A stretch of DNA of 64,000 bases from CALKWS01 sp051020515 (lineage in GTDB: Bacteria; Actinomycetota; Actinomycetes; Actinomycetales; Beutenbergiaceae). The stretch is taken from the NCBI RefSeq assembly GCF_051020515.1, contig NZ_CP194857.1:1736001-1800000 (forward strand). Reading direction: 5' to 3'. Positions 57,255 to 64,000 of the stretch are shown piece after piece. Each line of letters starts with the position of its first letter. Position 1 is the first letter of the stretch. Made by a program: the position numbers and the translations under genes. The notes under the pieces were generated by a model, which was given only the letters and a program-made list of their open reading frames with translations, searched no databases and had not been told where the DNA came from.

Positions 57255-58016
57255 GAGCCAGCCTCCCCGTCATCCGCACCCGGCGCAGCGTCCGGTCGAG
57301 CAGCACGTGGCTGAGCACGAACCCGACCGCTCCGAGCAGGGCCACGATCAGCAGCCGCAGGGCCGCGGCGTCGACCGGACCGGTGGCGAGGGAATCGCGC
57401 AGCAGGTCCGCTGACCAGGACAGGAACACCGCCGGGCCGGCCACGTCAGCCAGTCCGGGAGCAGCGCCACCGGCACGATCACCCCACCGAGCACGAAGAA
57501 CGGGTAACTCAGCGAGTTCTGGAACGTGCGCGCCGAGCGGGCCAGCACGAACACGCACGCCATCACCCCGGCCCACCCGGTCATCGCCACCACGGTCAGC
57601 GCGACGGTGATCACGAACAGGCCCGGATGGATGATCCTCACCGGGTCCCCGGTCAGTGCCCAGCCCACCAGCCAGGACTCGGCGAAGGCCACCATGGAGA
57701 TGCTCGTGACCGCGCTGATCCGGCCGAACAGCACCGCGGCGAACGGGGCCGGTGCGGCAAGCAACGCCTCCAGGGAGCCGTTCTCCCGTTCCCGGGAGAT
57801 CAACTCCCCGGCGGTCTGCAACGACATCGCCCACAACGCCATCAGCGCCGGAGCCAGCACGCCGTAACTGCTCAGGTCACCTCGCCCGGCGTGGGTGAAG
57901 ATCGAGACGAAGACCGCGGTGAGCAGCGGTGCGGTGAACAGCGCCAGGAACCAGTCCGGGGTGCCCCGCATCATGCGCACCTGGTGGGCGAAACCCGCCC
58001 GGGCCGGGCCGATCAC
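57247..58016 (-). CDS. ABC-2 type exporter permease B, frameshifted
   Basis: About 256 residues from GTG 58016 (overlapping the ATPase stop). VIGPARAGFAHQVRMMRGTPDWFLALFTAPLLTAVFVSIF...MSLQTAGELISRERENGSLEALLAAPAPF...LGGVIVPVALLPDWLTWPA is followed, after a break near 57437, by AVFLSWSADLLRDSLATGPVDAAALRLLIVALLG in another frame. One base restores a normal ABC-2 permease. Confidence 0.83.
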
Positions 58017-59020
58017 ACGTCCATCCCGCGGCGCTGCCCGGCGGCATCGGTCCCGAGCAGATCCAGGTAGACATCCTCCAGCGACGGCGGAGCGGAGGTG
58101 ATCTGGGTGTGTCCGGCGGCCAGCACGGTACGCAGGGCGGTCGAGACGGCCTCGGCGCCGCCGCTGACGGTGATCTGCAGCACGCCCGAGCGCGCGTCGT
58201 GCACGGCGTGGATCCGCTCGGCCGCGTCGGGCAGGGTACCCAGTGCGCCGGTGAGCGCTTCCGCAGAAGCGGGGTCGACGTCGTCCACCGTGATCTGCTG
58301 GGAGCCGGCCACCATGGCCCGGACCTGCGCCGGTGGGCCGGTGCCCAGGACCCGGCCCTGATCGATGAACGTGACCGAGTCGCACAGAGCCTGGGCCTCG
58401 GCCATGTCGTGGGTGGTGAGCAGCACCGTGCGGCCCTCGCCCCGCAGTTCGGTGACCAGGGTTCGGAAGTCGCGGGCGGAGACCGGGTCCATGCCGACGG
58501 TCGGCTCGTCCAGCAACAGCACCCTCGGTTCGGCGACCAGGCCGCGGGCCAGGTGCAGGCGCTGCTTCATTCCCCGGCTGAAGGTCTCCACCTTCTCCGT
58601 CGCCCGTTCGCCGAGGCCGAGCCGCTCCAGCAGTTCGGTCGAGCGCCGCCGCCCGGCCCGGGCACCCAGGCCGTGCATGGCGCACCAGAACTGCAGGTTC
58701 TCCATCGCGCTGAGCCGGTCGTACAGGCCCCGCTCACCTCCGAAGACGATCCCGATCAGGCGACGCACGGCGGCAGCCTCGGTGACCACATCGTGACCGA
58801 GCACGCGGGCGCGGCCGGAGGTCGGCAGCAGCACCGTGGCGACGATCTTGCAGATCGTGGTCTTGCCCGCTCCGTTGGGACCCAGCAGCCCGTGCACCAG
58901 CCCGCTCGAGGCGCGGGCGGGCAGGCGTAGGTCCACGTTGTCCAGGGCGATGCGTTCTACCTGGCCGCGGCGACGGAAGGTGCGTCGTAGCGACTGCAGG
59001 TCCAGTGCCCACTCGTTCAC
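58013..59020 (-). CDS. ABC exporter ATPase
   Basis: 335 residues from GTG 59020. Walker A GLLGPNGAGKTTI, signature FSRGMKQRLHLARG (Arg for Gly, common in this group), Walker B VLLLDEPTVGMD and LTTHDMAEAQ. A C-terminal 100-residue domain ends PPSLEDVYLDLLG, as in DrrA/NatA exporters. First gene of the exporter operon, divergent from the LuxR-type regulator, which may control it. Confidence 0.9.
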   Translation of the reverse strand: MNEWALDLQSLRRTFRRRGQVERIALDNVDLRLPARASSGLVHGLLGPNGAGKTTICKIVATVLLPTSGRARVLGHDVVTEAAAVRRLIGIVFGGERGLYDRLSAMENLQFWCAMHGLGARAGRRRSTELLERLGLGERATEKVETFSRGMKQRLHLARGLVAEPRVLLLDEPTVGMDPVSARDFRTLVTELRGEGRTVLLTTHDMAEAQALCDSVTFIDQGRVLGTGPPAQVRAMVAGSQQITVDDVDPASAEALTGALGTLPDAAERIHAVHDARSGVLQITVSGGAEAVSTALRTVLAAGHTQITSAPPSLEDVYLDLLGTDAAGQRRGMDV

Positions 59021-59072
59021 GCCATCCAGGATGGTCCGACGCTGTGATGTGAACCTAGTCAATAATGCGTAG

Positions 59073-60611
59073 ATGACGTCGGTCGATTCCCGGTGCGCAC
59101 GGTTGCTCCAGGACGCCCGGGCCAGGTGGCTCCTGGGTGATGCTGCCGGGACCTGGGCGGCACTGGCGCAGGCCGAGGAACTGGCCGGAGCCGACCGCCG
59201 CCTCCAGATCCTGGTGCTGGCCGAGCGGTCGGTGGCGTGCGTGCGCGCCGAACGCGCTACCGAGGCACTCGCTGCCGCATCGCAGTGCCTGGCGCTGGCG
59301 GCCGAGTCGGCCGGGCAGCCCGGAGCGGCCGGGCAGCCGAGCCCGGCGGAACGGGACCGCCCGCTCGGCGAGGCAGGACCGACCGCGCGGGACGACGCGG
59401 TACGTGCAGCGGTGGCCGATGCGCGGGTCAGCCACGCCCTTGCCCGCGGCGGGGCGATCTCCGCCGGGCGCCGGAACGAGGAGGCCATCGCCGAGGCCGT
59501 GGCCGACCTCGACGCCGTGGCCACCAGCGGTGATCCGGCGCTGGTGGGAGCGCGCATCCGCGCCATCACCGGAGCACTGGTGCTGCGGCTGGCCGGTATC
59601 GAGGCGGCCCTGGGCAGTGGGCACGGGGAGGCGCAGGCCTGGATCTGGGTGTCCCGCGCCCGCGTGCTCAGCGAGCAGTTGCGCGACCCCGGAACGGTCG
59701 TGCGCCAGGCAGTGGATCTGGGCTTCCACACCGGGCAGTGGGCGCGCGCCTGGGACCACGCCCTCAGCGACATCGACCGGGACAAACACCGCAACGAACA
59801 GGTGGCGCTGCTGACCAAGGCGGCCCAACTGGCCTGGGAGCGTGGTTGGGAGGACCACGCTCGGCACTACGGCCAGCAGGCCCTCACGGCCAGCGTGGGG
59901 GTGGACCTGCCATGGGTGCGCGTGTACGCCTACCTGGGTGGGGTGATCGCCGCGGCCGCGGGGGCGGGCTCAGTGGAGGCCGCCCTGCGCGCCTACACCC
60001 GGTGCACTACCCGCGCCGGGCACGCCACCCGGCCGAACCGCGCGTGGCTGGCCGCCCAGGTGGCCCTGGAGGACGGTCTTCCGGCAGCGAAGGTGCGGAC
60101 GTTCCTGGACCGGACCCTGCCCGGTGGGCTGGAGCATCCGGCGCTACATGCGGCAGCCGAGGTGCAACTTCGCCACCGGGAGGGCAGGCCGGTCGACCCC
60201 GACCTGTTCGAGGCCGCGGACATCACCCGGCAACGGGCCCCGGAACGGGCGCGGATCCTGTTGGTGCGTGCTGCCGAACGCGGCCGGACCGGGCTGCACA
60301 CCGCTGCCGCCCAGGATCTCGCACAGGCCCGCACCATCGTGCGGCACTGGCCCGGACGAGTACTGCAGCGAGTCGAAGCAGCGGTGGAGCAGGTGACTCC
60401 CTCGGTGCCGGGCACCCCCGCCCAACGCCGGGTGCTCGACCTCCTCGTCGAGGGCTGGAGCAACCGGGACATCGCTGGGCGACTGGGCTGCTCCCAGCGC
60501 ACGGTCGCGGTGCACGTCTCGGCGCTGCTGGCGGCCTCGGGCACCACCTCGCGCACCGAACTCGCCGGGCGGGAGTTGCGTCGTCGTCTGCTTGGCAGCG
60601 GCTACGAATAG
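59073..60611 (+). CDS. LuxR-type HTH transcriptional regulator with TPR-like N-terminal region
   Basis: 512 residues. The N-terminal 430 are Ala/Leu-rich helical repeats resembling TPRs (ARARWLLGDAAGTWAALAQAEELAGADRRLQ). The C-terminal LuxR/GerE HTH is TPAQRRVLDLLVEGWSNRDIAGRLGCSQRTVAVHVSALLAASG. No P-loop ATPase domain, so it is not a full-length LAL regulator. Starts 52 bases from the divergent ABC ATPase gene; local control of the exporter is plausible. Confidence 0.82.
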   Translation: MTSVDSRCARLLQDARARWLLGDAAGTWAALAQAEELAGADRRLQILVLAERSVACVRAERATEALAAASQCLALAAESAGQPGAAGQPSPAERDRPLGEAGPTARDDAVRAAVADARVSHALARGGAISAGRRNEEAIAEAVADLDAVATSGDPALVGARIRAITGALVLRLAGIEAALGSGHGEAQAWIWVSRARVLSEQLRDPGTVVRQAVDLGFHTGQWARAWDHALSDIDRDKHRNEQVALLTKAAQLAWERGWEDHARHYGQQALTASVGVDLPWVRVYAYLGGVIAAAAGAGSVEAALRAYTRCTTRAGHATRPNRAWLAAQVALEDGLPAAKVRTFLDRTLPGGLEHPALHAAAEVQLRHREGRPVDPDLFEAADITRQRAPERARILLVRAAERGRTGLHTAAAQDLAQARTIVRHWPGRVLQRVEAAVEQVTPSVPGTPAQRRVLDLLVEGWSNRDIAGRLGCSQRTVAVHVSALLAASGTTSRTELAGRELRRRLLGSGYE

Positions 60612-60698
60612 CGGGCGCCCGGCCCGGCGATGCCGATGTGCTGGGACGCCGTGACAGTCCGCTGGGACACCTGCGCCATCATGGGCGAGGATAGAGGC

Positions 60699-61121
60699 AT
60701 GCGTGAGGTGAAGAACGACTACGAGGTGTCCAAGACCGAGGAGCAGTGGCGGGCCGAACTCGACCCCGCCGAGTACCAGGTGCTCCGGCAGGCCGGCACC
60801 GAACGGCCCGGCACCGGGGAACTGCTGTATGAGGACCGGGTGGGGATCTACTCCTGCCGGGCCTGCGGGGCGGAGCTGTTCCGCTCCGAGACCAAGTTCG
60901 ACGCCCACTGCGGCTGGCCCAGTTTCTACCAACCGAGCGCCGGTGACGCGGTGGAACTGCTCGAGGACCGGTCCCTGGGCATGGTCCGCACCGAGGTGCG
61001 CTGCGCCTCGTGCGGCTCCCACCTTGGGCACCTGTTCGACGACGCCCCCCAGACTCCGACCGGTGACCGGTATTGCATGAACTCGGTCGCAATGAGATTC
61101 GCCCCGGAGGCCACCGACTGA
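60699..61121 (+). CDS. msrB: Peptide methionine-(R)-S-oxide reductase MsrB
   Basis: 140 residues: VSKTEEQWRAELDPAEYQVLRQAGTERPGTG, zinc pairs CRACG and CASCG, FDAHCGWPSFYQP, GHLFDDAPQTPTGDRYCMNSVAMRF with the catalytic Cys in RYCMN. It reduces methionine-R-sulfoxide in oxidised proteins. ATG 60699 follows AGAGG; an upstream in-frame ATG at 60681 (MGEDRG) is possible. Confidence 0.95.
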   Translation: MREVKNDYEVSKTEEQWRAELDPAEYQVLRQAGTERPGTGELLYEDRVGIYSCRACGAELFRSETKFDAHCGWPSFYQPSAGDAVELLEDRSLGMVRTEVRCASCGSHLGHLFDDAPQTPTGDRYCMNSVAMRFAPEATD

Positions 61122-61134
61122 TGAAGGCCACCTG

Positions 61135-61899
61135 ATGACCCCCCTGCGCGTGCTGTCTGCGAACATTCAGTCGGGCCTATCGGCCGGTGGTGTGCCCACC
61201 ACCGGCCCCGAACTGGCGGCCGCCTTCACCGGGATCCAGACGGACGTGGTGGTGCTGCAGGAGGTGGACAGGTACCAGAACCGCAGCAACCGAATCGACC
61301 AGGTGGCGGTCATCGCCGAGGCCCTCGGTCTGCCGCACCACCGGTATGCAGCCGCGCTGGCCGGAAACGTGCGCGGGCTGCGCTGGATGGCCGATCCGAT
61401 CGGAGAGTATCCCGGCCCGGCATACGGGGTGGCGTTGGCCAGCCGGTTCCCGATCACCGCCTGGTTCGCCACGCGGCTGCCCCAGGGGGTGCAGCGCCTG
61501 CCCACCCTGAAGGGACTGCGGCCGGGCTGGTGGGTGCACGAACCCCGGGTGGGGCTGGCCGCGGTGCTGCAGGGCCCAGACGGCCCTTTCGCGGTGGCAT
61601 GTACCCACCTGTCCCTGTTGCCGCCGGTGGCCTGGCGACAGTTGCAGACCCTGCTCACCGGCGTGGACGGGCTGGCCCGGCGCGCGATCGTGGCCGGAGA
61701 CTTCAACCTGCCCACCCGCACGGTGCGCAAGATCGCCCCGGACTGGCACCTGCCCGAGGCGCTGACCTTCCCCGCCGGCACCCCGCTCCGACAGATCGAT
61801 CACATCCTGGTCCGGGGCGGGACCACCGCGAACACCGCATCGCACCGGCTGGCCGTCTCCGATCACCGGGTCCTGGCTACCGAGGTGGAATGGGCATGA
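61135..61899 (+). CDS. Endonuclease/exonuclease/phosphatase-family protein
   Basis: 254 residues: LRVLSANIQSG (metal Asn), VVVLQEVDRY (Glu), VACTHLSLLP (catalytic His), IVAGDFNLPT (Asp-Phe-Asn) and SDHRVLATEV (Asp-His), the full EEP catalytic set. No signal peptide. The substrate may be DNA, a phospholipid or a phosphoester. The stop overlaps the exporter gene that follows (ATGA). Confidence 0.88.
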   Translation: MTPLRVLSANIQSGLSAGGVPTTGPELAAAFTGIQTDVVVLQEVDRYQNRSNRIDQVAVIAEALGLPHHRYAAALAGNVRGLRWMADPIGEYPGPAYGVALASRFPITAWFATRLPQGVQRLPTLKGLRPGWWVHEPRVGLAAVLQGPDGPFAVACTHLSLLPPVAWRQLQTLLTGVDGLARRAIVAGDFNLPTRTVRKIAPDWHLPEALTFPAGTPLRQIDHILVRGGTTANTASHRLAVSDHRVLATEVEWA

Positions 61900-62873
61900 G
61901 GAACCCTCTGGACCGGGTCCCGGCGCCGCTGCTGTTCCTGATCGCCGGTGCCTCCCAGTACCTGGGCGCGGCGATCGCCGTCGGACTGTACCCGCTGATG
62001 CCCGCGCACACGGTGGCGTGGCTTCGTTCGGTGGTGTGCGCACTGATCCTGCTGGTGCTGGTGCAACCCTGGCGGCGCCAGCACTGGACCCGCCGCACGT
62101 TCGCCCAGAGCGCGGTCTTCGGCGTGGTGCTGATGGCGATGAACATGCTGTTCTACATCTCCATCGAGTACCTGCCGCTCGGTGCGGCCGTGGCGATCGA
62201 GTTCGCCGGGCCGGTCGCCGTGGCCGCCTGGGGCGGGCGCACGCTGCGGCAGCGGGTGGCGATCGTGCTGGCCGCGTTCGGCGTGGTAGCGATCTCGGTG
62301 CTCGGGCTGGACTGGGCCGGTGCCGAATCGGGCTGGTACCTCCTGCTCGGGATCGTCTGTGCGCTGGCGGCAGGCTCCGCGTGGGCGGTGTACATGCTGC
62401 TGGGTGGCCGGATCGTGACCGAACGGGACGGCATCTCCTCCCTGGCGGTGGGCACCGCCGTGGCCTCGGTACTGTTCGCCCCGATCGCTGCGCCGTGGGC
62501 GGGGCCGGCGCTGTCGATGGACGTGTTCGTGGTGGTGGTCGCCGTTGGGGTGCTCACCTCGGTGATCCCCTACATGCTGGACCAGGTCACCCTGAAACGG
62601 CTGCGGATGGCGACCTTCGCGCTGCTGAACGCCCTGTTGCCCGCTTCGGCGACCGTGATCGCGCTGCTGGTGCTGGGTCAACGGCCCACCTCGTGGGAGT
62701 TGGTCGGGCTGGGGGCGATCAGTGTCGCGTTGGCCCTTGCCGGTCGTCGCACCCGTTCCGGGGCCGGCCGGTTGCGTCCACGCGATTCCGGCGACCGTGA
62801 CCGATCATCCGTCCGACCCGGCGTGGCTGCCGCAGGAGAGGCCGACGGCGGACCGCCCGGTCCGCCGGGCTGA
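61896..62873 (+). CDS. EamA/RhtA-family inner-membrane transporter
   Basis: 325 residues, ten hydrophobic helices in two EamA halves (SVVCALILLVLVQPW..., YISIEYLPLGAAVAIEFAGPVAVAAWG; LTSVIPYMLDQVTLKRLRMATFALLNALLPASATVIALLVLGQRPTSWELVG). RhtA relatives export threonine, homoserine and related metabolites. ATG 61896 is chosen because GAGGTGG is 7 bases upstream; ATG 61890 is also in frame. The C-terminal 45 residues are a polar Arg/Pro/Gly tail. Confidence 0.87.
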   Translation: MRNPLDRVPAPLLFLIAGASQYLGAAIAVGLYPLMPAHTVAWLRSVVCALILLVLVQPWRRQHWTRRTFAQSAVFGVVLMAMNMLFYISIEYLPLGAAVAIEFAGPVAVAAWGGRTLRQRVAIVLAAFGVVAISVLGLDWAGAESGWYLLLGIVCALAAGSAWAVYMLLGGRIVTERDGISSLAVGTAVASVLFAPIAAPWAGPALSMDVFVVVVAVGVLTSVIPYMLDQVTLKRLRMATFALLNALLPASATVIALLVLGQRPTSWELVGLGAISVALALAGRRTRSGAGRLRPRDSGDRDRSSVRPGVAAAGEADGGPPGPPG

Positions 62874-62961
62874 GTCCCCACCGGTGGCACGCCGAGCGGT
62901 GGCGCATAGGGTGGTAGGGCTCGGCCGGATGGTCGCCCTACGTCGTCTTCCACTCCCCACC

Positions 62962-63234
62962 ATGGAGACCCCTGTGATCGATGCCGTCCTGTACGGGGCT
63001 GTCGTCTTCCTGGTGATCAACGTGCTCGTCTCACTGGTCCGGGTGGTGCGCGGGCCGGCCGACCACGACCGGCTGCTGGCCCTGCTGTTGATGGGCACCA
63101 CCGCCACCGCCGTGCTGGCGGTGCTTGCCCACGTGATGGTGGTGGCGGCACTGCGCGATGCTGCGCTGGCCCTGGTGGCACTGGCCGCCCTGGTGGTGTT
63201 GGCCCGGGTCCGAACCCTGCGGGCGCGCCGATGA
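62962..63234 (+). CDS. mrpF: Mrp-type Na+/H+ antiporter subunit F
   Basis: 90 residues, three helices: VIDAVLYGAVVFLVINVLVSLVRVVRGPADHDRLLALLLMGTTATAVLAVLA, the MrpF/MnhF pattern including RGP-xx-DR. GTG 62974 is an alternative start. Overlaps mrpG (ATGA). No mrpE precedes it; an EamA gene is there instead, so E may lie further downstream. Confidence 0.88.
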   Translation: METPVIDAVLYGAVVFLVINVLVSLVRVVRGPADHDRLLALLLMGTTATAVLAVLAHVMVVAALRDAALALVALAALVVLARVRTLRARR

Positions 63235-63620
63235 TCCTGGACGTGGTCTCGGTGGTGCTGGCTGTGGCCGGGTGCGCCTTCTTCGGGGCCGGCACGGTGG
63301 GTCTGCTGCGCTTCCCGGACCTGAACAACCGGCTGCACGCCCTGGTCAAGGCCGACAACCTGGGCCTCGGGCTGGTGCTGGCGGCCCTGGCGCTGCAGTC
63401 GAGTGTGGCGGTCGCGGTGAAGCTCGTGCTGATCTGGCTGCTCGCCCTCCTTGCCGCGGCCACCAGTTCCTACCTGCTCGCCGACCGGTCCGAGGTCGCC
63501 GCGGTATCGGCGATGACCGAGGCATCCGAGGCCGACGACGACGGCGCTGCGCCGGATGATGACCTGGTCGGTCGTGATGAGGAGGCCGGCAGCAGCGGCC
63601 GCGGGCCGCGGACGCGCTGA
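63231..63620 (+). CDS. mrpG: Mrp-type Na+/H+ antiporter subunit G
   Basis: 129 residues: VVSVVLAVAGCAFFGAGTVGLLRFPDLNNRLHALVKADNLGLGLVLAAL, the MrpG/MnhG signature with RFPD and three helices, then an acidic disordered tail (EASEADDDGAAPDDD). Overlaps the next gene by TGATG. Confidence 0.9.
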   Translation: MILDVVSVVLAVAGCAFFGAGTVGLLRFPDLNNRLHALVKADNLGLGLVLAALALQSSVAVAVKLVLIWLLALLAAATSSYLLADRSEVAAVSAMTEASEADDDGAAPDDDLVGRDEEAGSSGRGPRTR

Positions 63621-64000
63621 TGGAAGCGGTGGGAGCCTTCGACGTCGTGCTGGCCGTGGGCCTGTTCGCGGTTGCCGGCTACGCGCTGTTCGGCCGTTCG
63701 CGGGTGCATGCCGCGGCGATGTTCCTGGTGTTCGGTGTGCTCCTGGCGGTCTCGTGGGCCTGGCTGCACGCACCGGACGTGGCGATCGCCGAGGCGGTGC
63801 TCGGTGCCGGGGTGACGGGCGTGCTGGTCATGAACGCGGTGACCGCCACCCCCGAACCGCCGCGAGCCCTGGCCGGTGCCGGCCACCGCCCGGGCCCCTG
63901 GTACGGCCTGCTCGGCGGGGCACTTGCGCGGTGCTGGCGATGGCCCTGCTCGGTGCGGTGTGGCAGTGGCAGACCGTCACCGGCCCGGGCGCGGTGGCCC
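63620..64000 (+). CDS. Mrp/Mbh-type antiporter subunit (MbhD/DUF4040-like), 3'-truncated by window edge
   Basis: ATG 63620 overlaps mrpG's stop. FDVVLAVGLFAVAGYALFGRSRVHAAAMFLVFGVLLAVSWAWLHAPDVAIAEAVLGAGVTGVLVMNAV has the APDVAIAEAVLGAG motif of MbhD/MrpA C-terminal subunits. Near 63925 the frame shifts (GGGGCACTTGCG, then AVLAMALLGAVWQWQTVTGPGAVA in another frame), probably another small sequence error. The operon continues beyond the window. Confidence 0.8.
   Translation, partial: MEAVGAFDVVLAVGLFAVAGYALFGRSRVHAAAMFLVFGVLLAVSWAWLHAPDVAIAEAVLGAGVTGVLVMNAVTATPEPPRALAGAGHRPGPWYGLLGGALARCWRWPCSVRCGSGRPSPARARWP

Overview
The window is very GC-rich and gene-dense, with many ATGA/GTGA start-stop overlaps, frequent GTG starts and typical actinobacterial proteins (DUF3073, Holin-X, DUF3618, a purF-purM pair beside a small membrane protein, tRNAs without encoded CCA). 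It is most likely from an Actinomycetota chromosome. The plant-polysaccharide genes suggest a soil or plant-litter member of the Micrococcales, but that last step is inference.

Layout. 1-9.3 kb: a polysaccharide/oligosaccharide locus with a GH3 glycosidase (cut by the window start), an LplB/YtcP-type ABC importer with lipoprotein, a DUF624 membrane protein, and a secreted GH10 xylanase with a FIMAH-like C-terminal domain behind an 18-bp palindromic operator. 9.6-11.7 kb: rsgA and a CDF cation exporter. 11.7-23.5 kb: a complete type I-E CRISPR-Cas system (cas3-cse1-cse2-cas7-cas5-cas6e-cas1-cas2, leader, about 36-repeat array). It is bracketed by a perfect 59-bp direct repeat that duplicates the 3' end of the CDF gene, so it looks like an integrated island. 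23.6-28.5 kb: an alpha-L-fucosidase-like enzyme, an orphan FIMAH-domain remnant, a PadR/DUF1048/ABC efflux operon and two small genes. 28.6-32.5 kb: purF, purM and small conserved actinobacterial proteins.

32.6-49.5 kb: a sugar-catabolism regulon of about 17 kb. It contains an RpiB-family isomerase, a phosphotriesterase-family hydrolase, an FAD oxidoreductase, an SDR, a GntR/UTRA regulator, two different SIS-domain proteins, a ROK kinase, a ribose-type ABC importer, two Gfo/Idh/MocA dehydrogenases, a TIM-barrel isomerase/epimerase and a DeoC-family aldolase. Five of its promoter regions carry the same 11-bp motif (consensus GTATAGACAAC), one of them at the regulator's own promoter. The regulon is therefore visible in the sequence, but the substrate is not. 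49.5-64 kb: tRNA-Phe, tRNA-Asp and tRNA-Glu, a ParA/MinD-like ATPase, a zincin-like protein, galE, surE, a DNA glycosylase-like protein, small dimeric alpha/beta-barrel proteins, an ABC exporter with a LuxR-type regulator, msrB, an endo/exonuclease-family protein, an EamA exporter and the start of an Mrp antiporter operon.

Data quality. About 19 reading-frame breaks occur in otherwise well-conserved genes, including the housekeeping genes purM and surE. Several lie in G/C runs or GC repeats. I read most of them as small consensus-sequence indels, not pseudogenes, and annotate the genes across the breaks.
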